A stretch of DNA of 38,386 bases from Nitrospirota bacterium (GTDB lineage Bacteria; Nitrospirota; Thermodesulfovibrionia; Thermodesulfovibrionales; UBA6898): contig SCQH01000109.1 in the NCBI GenBank assembly GCA_004321925.1, positions 1 to 38,386 of the forward strand, given 5' to 3'. The notes under the pieces are model-generated. The model did not search any database. It was not told the DNA's origin and saw nothing but the letters and a program-made list of their open reading frames with translations. Positions within the stretch are counted from its first letter, which is position 1; the number at the start of each line of letters is the position of its first letter. Of this stretch, positions 8,731 to 16,941 are shown one piece after another. Made by a program: the position numbers and the translations under genes.

Positions 8731-9630
8731 TCACCCCTGCATCAGTATTCCGCTCAGTCTCCCGGCGCATACTTCGCTCTCCCGGTCGCCGGTAATGATC
8801 TCTATCTCCTCCGGGCCGCCTATGCCCAGCCCCAGCTCAACCGCCCGTGCCAGCTGCTGCTGTTCAAAGATCTTTGTTCCCATGATGGCCTTATTGCTCC
8901 CGAGGTCCTTCAGGATCGCCAGCCCGACAGCATCGACAGCGACCCGGTCAGTCCCGGCCACCAGGAGGTCGGCACGCTTCTTCGTCCCCCGCATCGGCCC
9001 CCCGTCAGTAAAAGCCTCGATTGCGTCAAGCAGGATAAGGGATGGGGCATACGCGGTATTGATCTCGGCGATCATCCTGCGCATGCTGACCAGGGATGAG
9101 TGTAACTCAGCCATATTCCGCCGGTGCGTCATCCCGACGGCAAGCTTAAGCGACATGGTGAAGACCCCGCCGAAACCGTGAGTCTTCAGGCAGCAGGTAG
9201 CGACAACGCAATCTGCCTCAAAGACCGGCCGGGCGATATCAAATCCGCTATTCCAATGACCTCCATCCGGCTTTATTCTTACCCAGTCCGACAGCGGAAG
9301 TTCATCGAAGTTCATCAGGCCTGCACCGAGGCTGCGGCAGAGGTCGGGTATGCCCTTGGCCTGAAGCACATCCCCGGTATCCTGAGGGCCGCTCCTGTCA
9401 CCAACCGTTATCTGCCGCGCCCCCATATCCTTCAGGTGCGCGATAAGTCCTGCGAGGGTCTCGTTATGGGTCGATCCGGGGAACGGGTCTGACGTGTTAA
9501 AGTTCGGTTTCAGGAGAACGGCCCGGTCCCTGACCGGATTGATACCCAGAAGGTCAATGACCTCTCTGACCCCGGCTGCCCGGTCACGGGTCCTCAGGAG
9601 GGCAATCCTTGTCTTTTTTCTGACGTTCAT
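8731..9630 (-). CDS. DUF362 domain protein
   Basis: 299 residues. Early VLLKPNFNT and later DADCVV-type patterns (VFEADCVVATCCLKTHGFGG) are typical of DUF362, a family often fused to or beside ferredoxin domains; no ferredoxin cysteines are present here. Biochemical role unknown. It lies downstream of rnfB on the same strand but a terminator intervenes, so it is probably expressed separately. No Shine-Dalgarno; TACAAT ends 5 bases before the ATG, again a leaderless-looking start. Confidence 0.8.
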   Translation of the reverse strand: MNVRKKTRIALLRTRDRAAGVREVIDLLGINPVRDRAVLLKPNFNTSDPFPGSTHNETLAGLIAHLKDMGARQITVGDRSGPQDTGDVLQAKGIPDLCRSLGAGLMNFDELPLSDWVRIKPDGGHWNSGFDIARPVFEADCVVATCCLKTHGFGGVFTMSLKLAVGMTHRRNMAELHSSLVSMRRMIAEINTAYAPSLILLDAIEAFTDGGPMRGTKKRADLLVAGTDRVAVDAVGLAILKDLGSNKAIMGTKIFEQQQLARAVELGLGIGGPEEIEIITGDRESEVCAGRLSGILMQG

Positions 9631-9635
9631 ATTTT

Positions 9636-9641
9636 ATTGTA
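9636..9641 (-). promoter_or_regulatory. -10 element of DUF362 gene, leaderless geometry
   Basis: Minus-strand TACAAT (5 of 6) followed by AAAAT and the ATG at 9630. No convincing -35 hexamer was found at 16-18 bases upstream. Confidence 0.35.
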
Positions 9642-9673
9642 TCACAGCCCGGTCAGACAGCCTCCTGCCGACA

Positions 9674-9698
9674 ATAAAAAGGAGGCCTTGCGGCCTCC
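9674..9698 (-). terminator. Intrinsic terminator after rnfB
   Basis: On the minus strand a perfect 7-bp stem GGAGGCC/GGCCTCC (9692-9698 with 9681-9687) closed by a GCAA tetraloop and followed by TTTTTAT. It ends the rnf operon 33 bases after rnfB. Confidence 0.85.
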
Positions 9699-9730
9699 CG
9701 TTTCTGAACTTATGTGTCCTGCTTAATATC

Positions 9731-10891
9731 TTATGCAGCGTCTGTCTTTTTCAGCTTCTTCGCCGCCGCGGCCTCAAATACTTCAGGGGCATTGAAGGTG
9801 CCGTCAATGGCCTGGACCGGGCACTTCGCCGTGCAGATGCCGCACCCGATACAGCGTTCTGCGTTGATCACATGCTTCTTCTTCAGTTCACCGGATGGCG
9901 CATCGACAGGACAGACCTTGGCGCATATCTGGCAGCCGATGCAGTTGTCCATGACAAAGGCTTTTGACCTCTTCGGGATAAAATCGGTTATCGCCTTTGT
10001 CGGGCATTTCAGCGCGCACTGGCCACAGACCTTGCATTTGCTGATGTCTATCCGGGAAAGGTTATTCTCGAGAGAGGGCGCATCAAACGGGCAGACCTTG
10101 ACGCAGATGCCGCAGGCAATGCAGCCGATCTCACAGTTCTTGCGCGTGTCCCCTCCCTTGTCCTTTGAATGGCAGGTGACCAGCACCTGCTTTGATGCAG
10201 GCAGGACCTCGATCACCTTTGTCGGACAGGCCTGCTCGCATTTTCTGCAGCCGGTGCATTTCGTTATGTCCACGAACGGCAGGTTGTCATCCGTCATCGC
10301 GATCGCGCCGAAGGGGCATACCCGTGAACAGGTGCCATACCCGAGGCACCCGTATCTGCAGGCCTTGTCTCCACCGCCGGCGAGCATCGCCGCTCTGCAG
10401 TCCCTGACCCCTTCATAGGTGAACCGCTTGACCGACCGTGAAGACCCTCCCTGGCACATGATCCGGGCAAACTGCGGCTCCCGGATCTCGGCTATTTTCC
10501 CCGTGATGCGGGCAACCGCCTCAGCTCCTTTCGCGCCTGCAGGGATGCAGAGGTTCGGGGAGACGTCCGGGTTCTTCACCACTGCCTCGGCATACTGTTC
10601 ACAACCTGCATAGCCGCAGGCCCCGCAGTGTGCGTGGGCAAGGACATCGACGACCTTTTCGACCCTCGGATCGATCTCAACCGCAAATCTCTTCGCCGCA
10701 AAGGCAATCCCAAGTCCGAAGACCGTGCCGAGCCCGGCGAGGAAGATAAGGGTCCACTTGATCAGGGAAATGATATCGACCTTCTCCTTGCCCTCAACCC
10801 CGCCGCCGACACCCGCATAGAGGACCGTGGCACAGGAAAGGACCAGGATAACGGCACAGATGAATATCTTCACAGAGCTTTTCGTCTTCAT
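9731..10891 (-). CDS. rnfB: Rnf complex subunit B, multi-ferredoxin
   Basis: 386 residues. A hydrophobic signal-like segment (8-27) precedes the usual RnfB membrane anchor (about 41-66). Then the 4FeS domain (Cys89, Cys92, Cys97, Cys115) and six ferredoxin-type motifs in three pairs (about 178-222, 253-296, 317-357), giving seven predicted [4Fe-4S] clusters. RnfB accepts electrons from reduced ferredoxin at the cytoplasmic face and passes them into the membrane complex. Start chosen at the ATG preceded by AAGGAG 12 bases upstream. Longer in clusters than the three-cluster proteobacterial form. Last gene of the operon, before a terminator. Confidence 0.93.
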   Translation of the reverse strand: MKTKSSVKIFICAVILVLSCATVLYAGVGGGVEGKEKVDIISLIKWTLIFLAGLGTVFGLGIAFAAKRFAVEIDPRVEKVVDVLAHAHCGACGYAGCEQYAEAVVKNPDVSPNLCIPAGAKGAEAVARITGKIAEIREPQFARIMCQGGSSRSVKRFTYEGVRDCRAAMLAGGGDKACRYGCLGYGTCSRVCPFGAIAMTDDNLPFVDITKCTGCRKCEQACPTKVIEVLPASKQVLVTCHSKDKGGDTRKNCEIGCIACGICVKVCPFDAPSLENNLSRIDISKCKVCGQCALKCPTKAITDFIPKRSKAFVMDNCIGCQICAKVCPVDAPSGELKKKHVINAERCIGCGICTAKCPVQAIDGTFNAPEVFEAAAAKKLKKTDAA

Positions 10892-10956
10892 TGTTTTATT
10901 TACTCCTTTACTTTTACCCGTCTCACTTTTTCAGTTACCGTCCCGCCTGCAGCGTT

Positions 10957-11550
10957 CTACAGGGTTATCAGGCCCGCAAAACCGGTGAACGCCAGCGCTA
11001 TCAGACCCGTGATCACAAAGGCCATCGGCAGCCCTTTGAACGGTGCCGGCACGTCTGCCAGTTCGAGCTTTTCCCTGATGCTGGCCATGATGATGAGTGC
11101 AATGGCAAAGCCAATGCCTGACCCGAGTCCGAAGGCAAGGCTCTGAATGAACGTATATTTCTCGCCGGCGCTGATCAGCGGGACAGCAAGGATAATGCAG
11201 TTTGTAGATATAAGGGCCAGATAGATGCCGAGCTTGTAATACATCCCCGGGGAGACCTTCCTCATGATGGTGTCAGACAGCTGCACCAGTCCGGCAATGA
11301 TACCGATGAAAACAATGATCTCCAGGAACGTAATATCAAGAGGCACCAGGATATGGTTGAAAATGACCCAGCTGATGGCAGCGCTCACCATCATGACAGC
11401 GGTAAAGGTGATGCTCATGCCCACCGCCGTCTCCATCTTCTTTGAGACCCCGAAAAATATGCAGAGCCCGAGAAAGCGGGTGAAGACAAAATTATTGATC
11501 AGGGATGCCGATATAATGAGTTCAAAAAGTTTTATGAATTCGTTGCTCAT
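10957..11550 (-). CDS. rnfA: Rnf complex subunit A
   Basis: 197 residues, six predicted membrane helices; starts MSNEFIKLFELIISASLINN and contains the FTRFLGLCIFFG helix with the conserved cysteine believed to share a membrane-buried Fe-S centre with RnfE. Two ATGs are available; the one at 11556 lies only 2 bases after GGAGG, so the ATG at 11550 (8 bases after GGAGG) is preferred. Homologous to RnfE, NqrE and NqrD. It follows rnfE by 15 bases. Confidence 0.93.
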   Translation of the reverse strand: MSNEFIKLFELIISASLINNFVFTRFLGLCIFFGVSKKMETAVGMSITFTAVMMVSAAISWVIFNHILVPLDITFLEIIVFIGIIAGLVQLSDTIMRKVSPGMYYKLGIYLALISTNCIILAVPLISAGEKYTFIQSLAFGLGSGIGFAIALIIMASIREKLELADVPAPFKGLPMAFVITGLIALAFTGFAGLITL

Positions 11551-11565
11551 TTTCATCTCCTCCTT

Positions 11566-12192
11566 TTAATGCGACCCGGCCGCGGCCTTTGCTGCGTAGC
11601 GCGCATTGATCCAGTTGAAAAGGGCCATAAGAATGCCGACCGCAAAAAATCCCCCTGCGGGCAGGATCAGGATCAGAAGGGGCTTTGTGTTGATGATGGC
11701 ATACCCCCATAATGACCCCTTGCCGACGAGTTCCCTGAAAAAGCTGATGACCGTCAGGGCAAACAGAAAGCCGATGCCCATGCCAAGCCCGTCCACCATC
11801 GAAGGGACGATGCTGTTTTTGCTGGCGAACATCTCGGCCCGTGCAAGGATAGAGGCAAAGGCAACGATCAAGGCGATATACAGACCGACCTTGCTGTAGA
11901 CGTCCGGAACAAAGGCAGCCATAAGGAGCTGGGTCACCGTGACCCAGCCGGAAATGACCAGCATGAAAATGGGGAGCCTCACCTTCGGCTGGATTATATT
12001 TCTGATGAGCGATATGGTGATGTTGACCATGAGCTGGACAAAGAGCACCGCGGCGCCCATGAATACTCCGTTTTTCAGGTTGTTCGTGACCGCGATCGAG
12101 GGACAAAGGCTGAGGGCGAGCTTGAAGATCGTATTCTCTTTGACAATCCCGTTGAGGAATAACTCCTTGAGATTAATGTTGCTGCTTGACAT
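11566..12192 (-). CDS. rnfE: Rnf complex subunit E
   Basis: 208 residues, polytopic; contains LALSLCPSIAVTNNLKNGV, the RnfE/NqrD signature with its cysteine, and EMFASKNSIVPSMVDGLGMG. With RnfA forms the pseudo-symmetric membrane core that moves electrons across the bilayer. Starts inside the end of rnfG (20-base overlap) with GGAGG 8 bases upstream. Confidence 0.94.
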   Translation of the reverse strand: MSSSNINLKELFLNGIVKENTIFKLALSLCPSIAVTNNLKNGVFMGAAVLFVQLMVNITISLIRNIIQPKVRLPIFMLVISGWVTVTQLLMAAFVPDVYSKVGLYIALIVAFASILARAEMFASKNSIVPSMVDGLGMGIGFLFALTVISFFRELVGKGSLWGYAIINTKPLLILILPAGGFFAVGILMALFNWINARYAAKAAAGSH

Positions 12193-12763
12193 CGGTCGTG
12201 CCTCCTTCCTTGACTGTCCTGATCAGAAATGCAACCCCGTTCTTTACGGCGTCTTCAGAGACGGCACGACTCGATATCGTGGCCCCGGAGATCGCCTGAA
12301 TGTCGTCCTTTGTCTCTCCCTTGATCACTTTGAGATGCTCAACGCTCTTGCCTTTGAACTGGTCTTTGAACCAGTCGGCCTCTATCTCGTCCCCAAGACC
12401 CGGGGTCTCGCCGTGAGAGAGGACATTTATCTTCTGGACCTTGAACTCCTTGTCGGTCGCGATGAACGTATTGATGTAACTTGAATATCCCTTGCCGAAG
12501 GACTGGATGACATAGCCGACCGTTTCCCCTCCTTTTTTGGCAGCAAAATATTTCGCGTGCTTGTCGTGGATCGACCAGTCGCCTGCCTTGTCAATGGTAT
12601 CCGCATCGGGCATAAGTATTTTCAGGGCCTTTTTCTCTGCTTCCTCATTGTTCTTGAAGATCTTAGGAGAGGCGTTCGCATAGACAAAGGCAAGGATAAA
12701 TCCGCCGATGAGATATACGACAACCAGGTTCAAGGTAATTTTTATGATATCCTTACCGGTCAT
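12173..12763 (-). CDS. rnfG: Rnf complex subunit G, covalent flavin subunit
   Basis: 196 residues: one N-terminal membrane anchor (about 8-29) and an extracytoplasmic FMN-binding domain. The flavinylation motif is SGAT at 159-162, with Thr162 the expected ApbE-type FMN attachment site; SHGETPGLGDEIE (116-128) is the other conserved block. ATG at 12763 overlaps the rnfD stop (ATGA) and has AAAGGAG 8 bases upstream; the frame stays open far upstream into rnfD but that part is not coding. No ApbE gene in this window. Confidence 0.94.
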   Translation of the reverse strand: MTGKDIIKITLNLVVVYLIGGFILAFVYANASPKIFKNNEEAEKKALKILMPDADTIDKAGDWSIHDKHAKYFAAKKGGETVGYVIQSFGKGYSSYINTFIATDKEFKVQKINVLSHGETPGLGDEIEADWFKDQFKGKSVEHLKVIKGETKDDIQAISGATISSRAVSEDAVKNGVAFLIRTVKEGGTTDVKQQH

Positions 12764-13803
12764 TTCTTGATCTCCTTTGACTTGTCCTGCTTCACGGCAC
12801 CGAAGACCTTTGACCTTACACCGCGGTCGATCAGCGGGGCAAAGCAGTTCATAATGAGTATGGCAAACATCACTCCTTCGGGGTATCCGCCTTTGAGCCT
12901 GATCAGCATGGTCAAAAGACCGCAGCCGACACCGAAGATTATCTGGCCGTTCTTCATCGACGGTGAGGTGACATAATCGGTCGCCATGAACCAGGCCCCG
13001 AGCATCATACCGCCGCTGATGAGGTGGACGATGGGATCTCCGGTAAAGAGCGCTCCCTTGCCGCCGAATACCCATGCCATGAGGGCTGCCGACCCGAGGA
13101 ACGATACCGGGATATGCCATGTTATATACCTCTTGGCCAGCAGGAAGATCCCGCCGATCAGGAGAGCTATTGCGGAGGTCTCCCCGATCGAACCGGCCCG
13201 GTTGCCTGTCAGCAGGTGCTGGTAGAGGCTCATCTTGTCGCCGAAGATCTCGATCAGCTTTGCGATCCCCTCTTCCTTGAGCACCCCGAGCGGGGTGGCG
13301 GTCGTCTTGGCGTCCATAGCCAGAAAGGCCGCTGTCGGCTCATTCCAGATCGTCATCGCCTTTGGCCAGGATATCAGCGCAAAGGCCCTGCCGATCAGCG
13401 CCGGGTTAAAGACATTAAACCCGAGCCCGCCGAACAATTGTTTGGTTATGACTATCGCGACAAAGGATGCCACGATCGGCACATGCACCGTGAAGGGCGA
13501 GAACGACCAGAGGGACGCCGGCATGTTCATTCCCAGCAAAAGCCCGGTCAGCAGGGCGCTCCCGTCCCCGGTCACAGATTTCTTGCCGACGATCTTCATG
13601 TATGCCTGCTCGAAGACCAAAGAGCTGACAATGCATAATGCCGTTATAAAGAAAGCCTTCGGCCCGAAGAAATACAGGCCTGACGCCATTGCGGGAAGAA
13701 GGGCCAGACTGACGGTCCACATGATCCGGCTGGTCGTCTCATCGCTCTTGACATGCGGACTGACCGATACGATAAGGTTATTTTCTTTTTTTGTTGCCTC
13801 CAT
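12760..13803 (-). CDS. rnfD: Rnf complex subunit D, covalent flavin membrane subunit
   Basis: 347 residues, about ten membrane helices, of the RnfD/NqrB family. SVSPHVKSDETTSRIMW near the N-terminus and FNPALIGRAF are family hallmarks. The motif D-A-K-T-T-A-T-P (164-171) places the predicted covalent FMN on Thr170. Believed to pair with RnfG in electron flow coupled to Na+ or H+ translocation; the coupling ion cannot be told here. AAGGAG lies 7 bases upstream of the ATG; 11 bases after rnfC. Confidence 0.94.
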   Translation of the reverse strand: MEATKKENNLIVSVSPHVKSDETTSRIMWTVSLALLPAMASGLYFFGPKAFFITALCIVSSLVFEQAYMKIVGKKSVTGDGSALLTGLLLGMNMPASLWSFSPFTVHVPIVASFVAIVITKQLFGGLGFNVFNPALIGRAFALISWPKAMTIWNEPTAAFLAMDAKTTATPLGVLKEEGIAKLIEIFGDKMSLYQHLLTGNRAGSIGETSAIALLIGGIFLLAKRYITWHIPVSFLGSAALMAWVFGGKGALFTGDPIVHLISGGMMLGAWFMATDYVTSPSMKNGQIIFGVGCGLLTMLIRLKGGYPEGVMFAILIMNCFAPLIDRGVRSKVFGAVKQDKSKEIKK

Positions 13804-13814
13804 TAGGTATCTCC

Positions 13815-15122
13815 TTAAGGCTTAACCATTGATTTCGCTAATCTGACCAACTGGACAATAGGCCTTTTTGCCGGGCAGACATAGGCGCAGGACCCGCATT
13901 CAAAACAATCAAAGAGGTTAAACTCCTTAGCCTCCTCATAATGGCCTATCTCCGACAGGATACTCAGCATATAGGGCTGGAGACCCATGGCGCAGGCGTC
14001 AATGCACCTGCCGCACCGTATGCACGGCCCGAATTCTTCGGCATGCGTTATCTCTGCTTCGGGCATGACGAGTATGCCTGAGGTGCCTTTCGTCACCGGG
14101 ATATCAAGCGTTGAAACCGCAAAGCCCATCATCGGACCGCCTGAGATCACCTTGACGCTGCCGCTTTTTAAGCCCCCGCATTCCTCGATGAGGTCGGACA
14201 GTTTTGTGCCGACCCTGACCATCAGGTTCTTCGGTTCACTGATGCCCTCGCCGGTGACGGTCACCACACGTTCGATAAGCGGCTTGCCGAAGCGTGCAGC
14301 CTCGTAGATCGAGAGGGCCGTCCCGACATTCTGGACAACGACGCCGACATCCATCGGCAGCCCCCTTGCAGGGACCTCACGGCCAAGGACGGCCTTTATC
14401 AGCATCTTTTCAGCCCCCTGGGGGTATTTGACCTCGCAGGCGACGACCTCTATTCCCGCTGCCCCGCCTGCGGCCTCTTTCATCTTTGCGATAGCGTCCG
14501 GTTTGTTGTTCTCGATCCCGATAAAACCTTTATTCACATTCAGGACCTTCATCAATATCTTCAGCCCCTCGACGACCTCCGTGGGCTTTTCGAGCATGAG
14601 CCGGTAATCGGCGGTAAGATAGGGCTCGCATTCTGCTCCGTTGATAAGCACCGCATCGATCGTCTTTTCCTTCGGCGGGGAGAGCTTCACCGAGGTCGGG
14701 AAGGCTGCACCTCCGAGACCGACAATGCCGGCAGCCTTGATCTTTTCCTTCAGTTCCTCGGCAGGGAGGTTCATATAATCAGGACTGTCCTTTAATGCCG
14801 TCCATTCCTCTTTGCCGTTATTTTCTATAACGATAGAGTTCACCATCCTGCCCATTGCATTGGGGAATTCGGCCAGTGCAACGACCGTACCCGAGACGGA
14901 TGCATGGACCGGTGCAGAGACAAAACCGCCGGGTTCTCCGATGACCTCGCCTTTCTTGACCTCCTGGCCGATCGTAACAAGCGGCTTGCACGGGGCTCCT
15001 GCATGCTGACTGAGGGGGATAACAACGATTTTGGGGGGCTTTGCTTCTGTGACAGGGCTGTGAGCAGCCAGTGTCTTTTTGTCCGGCGGATGAATCCCTC
15101 GATTAAAAGTAGCTAAACCCAT
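13815..15122 (-). CDS. rnfC: Rnf complex subunit C, NADH/FMN and two-cluster subunit
   Basis: 435 residues. Gly-rich nucleotide/FMN site GLGGAAFPT (136-144) with NGAECEPYLT (161-170), as in NuoF; C-terminal pair of [4Fe-4S] motifs at Cys367/370/373/377 and Cys406/409/412/416. Exchanges electrons with NAD(H) on the cytoplasmic side. First gene of rnfCDGEAB; AAGGAGG sits 10 bases before the ATG and a good promoter lies about 50-80 bases upstream. Confidence 0.95.
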   Translation of the reverse strand: MGLATFNRGIHPPDKKTLAAHSPVTEAKPPKIVVIPLSQHAGAPCKPLVTIGQEVKKGEVIGEPGGFVSAPVHASVSGTVVALAEFPNAMGRMVNSIVIENNGKEEWTALKDSPDYMNLPAEELKEKIKAAGIVGLGGAAFPTSVKLSPPKEKTIDAVLINGAECEPYLTADYRLMLEKPTEVVEGLKILMKVLNVNKGFIGIENNKPDAIAKMKEAAGGAAGIEVVACEVKYPQGAEKMLIKAVLGREVPARGLPMDVGVVVQNVGTALSIYEAARFGKPLIERVVTVTGEGISEPKNLMVRVGTKLSDLIEECGGLKSGSVKVISGGPMMGFAVSTLDIPVTKGTSGILVMPEAEITHAEEFGPCIRCGRCIDACAMGLQPYMLSILSEIGHYEEAKEFNLFDCFECGSCAYVCPAKRPIVQLVRLAKSMVKP

Positions 15123-15173
15123 TCTGAAGATTTCCTCCTTGGAAATATGGGAGACCTAAAAAAAAGCCGTTAT

Positions 15174-15203
15174 TTAATAACATGCTGTCATACAGTCTGT
15201 CAA
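15174..15203 (-). promoter_or_regulatory. rnf operon promoter with palindrome over -10
   Basis: Minus strand: perfect TTGACA (15198-15203), 18-base spacer, TATTAA (15174-15179, 4 of 6). A perfect 13-base palindrome GTTATTTAATAAC (15169-15181) covers the -10 and is placed where a repressor would block transcription. Operator role is inference. Confidence 0.55.
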
Positions 15204-15285
15204 GTGGAGTGCCCTTTTTTGTAAACCCCTGACCAGCGGTTTCGGCAGAGGATACGGAGCCGGCCCCCTCTCCGGCACTCCCTCA

Positions 15286-16830
15286 TCAGAAGGGCCGGGA
15301 CAGGTCCGTCTCGTCCTTCATGACAAACAGCGGCGCATGATTCGACGTAAAGACCGGCGGGTCCTGTTTCAGGATCGCAGAAACAGCCGGATGCCTCTTA
15401 AACTCGTTTTCCAGGAACAGGCGGACCTGCTTGCGGTCCCATCCCCGGGGGTGGGCAAAATCCGTATACAGGGAAAGGTCAGCGTCACTGAATCGTTGTA
15501 TATCAAGTCCGTGAGACGCAGCACCACTGAGCGGCATGTTGAATATCGCAAGGTTCATGAAGTGTATGCATTCAGCATGGTCTGCTATGAAGCCGAGGGT
15601 TTTCCGTGCGCCAGGCAATGTCTCGGCCGGGGTACCGAAAATAAGATAGACATAGGTAGCTATGCCGGCCAGCTTCAGCGCATGCAACGCCTCTGATGCC
15701 ATGGCAAGGCTGATCCCCTTCTCCATGGCATCGAGCACATCCTGATCTCCCGACTCGAGCCCGAGCTTGAGCATGACACAGCCCGATCGTTTCAGCGACC
15801 GGCAAAAATCCGGGTCCGTCAAATGCCGGCTGATACGTGCAAAACCGTACCAGGGAAGAAGCGGGCCCTTAACAGTAATCGCCTCCATAAGGGCAGGTGA
15901 AACCGCGCTATCCAGCAGATGGATGAGCGATGGGGCAGCCTGCTGCGCAAGAATGGCCAGGTCTGAGATAACTTTTTCAGCAGGGACGGGGTGATACGGA
16001 TTTGCCTCGGCTTTTTCAGGGCAGAAATTGCAGCGGTTCCAGTAGCATCCGCTTGATCCGCTATAGGGGAGTATGGAACCCGGACTCAGATACTCTCCGG
16101 CAGGCAGAGATTGAAAATCAGGCAGGTAAGGAGTTTCTTTCCCGGCCTTCCCAAGGATTGTCAGAAGCTTATCCTCCCCGGGGCCCGCCACAAAATGCTC
16201 GACCAACCCTGAAAAATGATCTCTCCACAAGGGGCTCTTTATCCATGAAGTGGCAAGACCGCCGCCGATAATTATCTTAATATCCGGGAATTCGCGCCGC
16301 ACAAATCCTATCATCGAGAATGTACAGAGGGCCTGACTCAGATAGTTGAGGGAAAAACCGATCCACTGAGGTTGCTGCGCGGCAATGAGCTCTGCAAGCC
16401 TTGTCCTGAAATAGGGATAAAAAACATCTTCCTCAGGATGCTCAGCTGCAAAGATAAGGTCCCGGGACCTGAGGGGGGACAAGGTCTCATGCCCGTAATT
16501 TGCAAGCCCGACGGCTGCATGGTTCCTGCCGGAGACTATTTCGAGGACACGGCCGAGATCTTTGACCGCCTTTGTATACCGGGCAAGCTGCCGGTAGGCT
16601 GCCCGGTCCTTCAGGACAGACAGGTTTTTCCCCATCGTACGGAAGGCACGTCTGCTCCAGGCATCATCTGCCTCATGCGGTCGCGGGGAACGAAGCAGGT
16701 ACCTGAGCCCCTCAATGCTCGCATCCAGAACAGTATGTTTGACACCGTGAGCTGTCAGCGCCCCGGAGAGCAGCGCAATGCCGGCCGGAGGCTCAGAGGG
16801 CTTGGCAACAGGGGGATTGATGAGGATCAT
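15286..16830 (-). CDS. Radical SAM protein with B12-binding-like N-terminal domain
   Basis: 514 residues. The N-terminus MILINPPVAKPSEPPAGIAL and the block IIIGGGLATS (186-195) are typical of the cobalamin-binding-domain class of radical SAM enzymes, though no DxHxxG cobalamin ligand motif was seen. The Fe-S/SAM loop is SGCYWNRCNFCPE with Cys262, Cys267 and Cys270, a CX4CX2C spacing rather than the usual CX3CX2C. SAM-domain features such as KLGLESGDQDVLDAMEKG follow. Product unknown; possible methylation or ring chemistry. Its 3' end is 163 bases before rnfC on the same strand; transcription could read towards rnf, but rnf has its own promoter. Confidence 0.85.
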   Translation of the reverse strand: MILINPPVAKPSEPPAGIALLSGALTAHGVKHTVLDASIEGLRYLLRSPRPHEADDAWSRRAFRTMGKNLSVLKDRAAYRQLARYTKAVKDLGRVLEIVSGRNHAAVGLANYGHETLSPLRSRDLIFAAEHPEEDVFYPYFRTRLAELIAAQQPQWIGFSLNYLSQALCTFSMIGFVRREFPDIKIIIGGGLATSWIKSPLWRDHFSGLVEHFVAGPGEDKLLTILGKAGKETPYLPDFQSLPAGEYLSPGSILPYSGSSGCYWNRCNFCPEKAEANPYHPVPAEKVISDLAILAQQAAPSLIHLLDSAVSPALMEAITVKGPLLPWYGFARISRHLTDPDFCRSLKRSGCVMLKLGLESGDQDVLDAMEKGISLAMASEALHALKLAGIATYVYLIFGTPAETLPGARKTLGFIADHAECIHFMNLAIFNMPLSGAASHGLDIQRFSDADLSLYTDFAHPRGWDRKQVRLFLENEFKRHPAVSAILKQDPPVFTSNHAPLFVMKDETDLSRPF

Positions 16831-16941
16831 CTCATCGCCAACAGAGGATATCCCATTGTCATCAGGCCGCCGGACCCGTTTCTAAGGCAATCACTCATTA
16901 ATTAGGATACCATGCCCGGCACTACCGCGAGGCCCTTTGAA

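Noticed and set aside
12764-13120. Extension of rnfG upstream to 13120
   Set aside because: This stretch overlaps rnfD in another frame and gives non-natural protein; the ATG at 12763 has a good SD and the family N-terminus.
13024-13638. Plus-strand open frame of 204 codons inside the rnf operon
   Set aside because: Shadow of rnfD; no SD, no domain.
15215-15285. Terminator between the radical SAM gene and rnfC (GCCGG/CCGGC stem)
   Set aside because: Only a 5-bp stem and no U-run after it on the minus strand.
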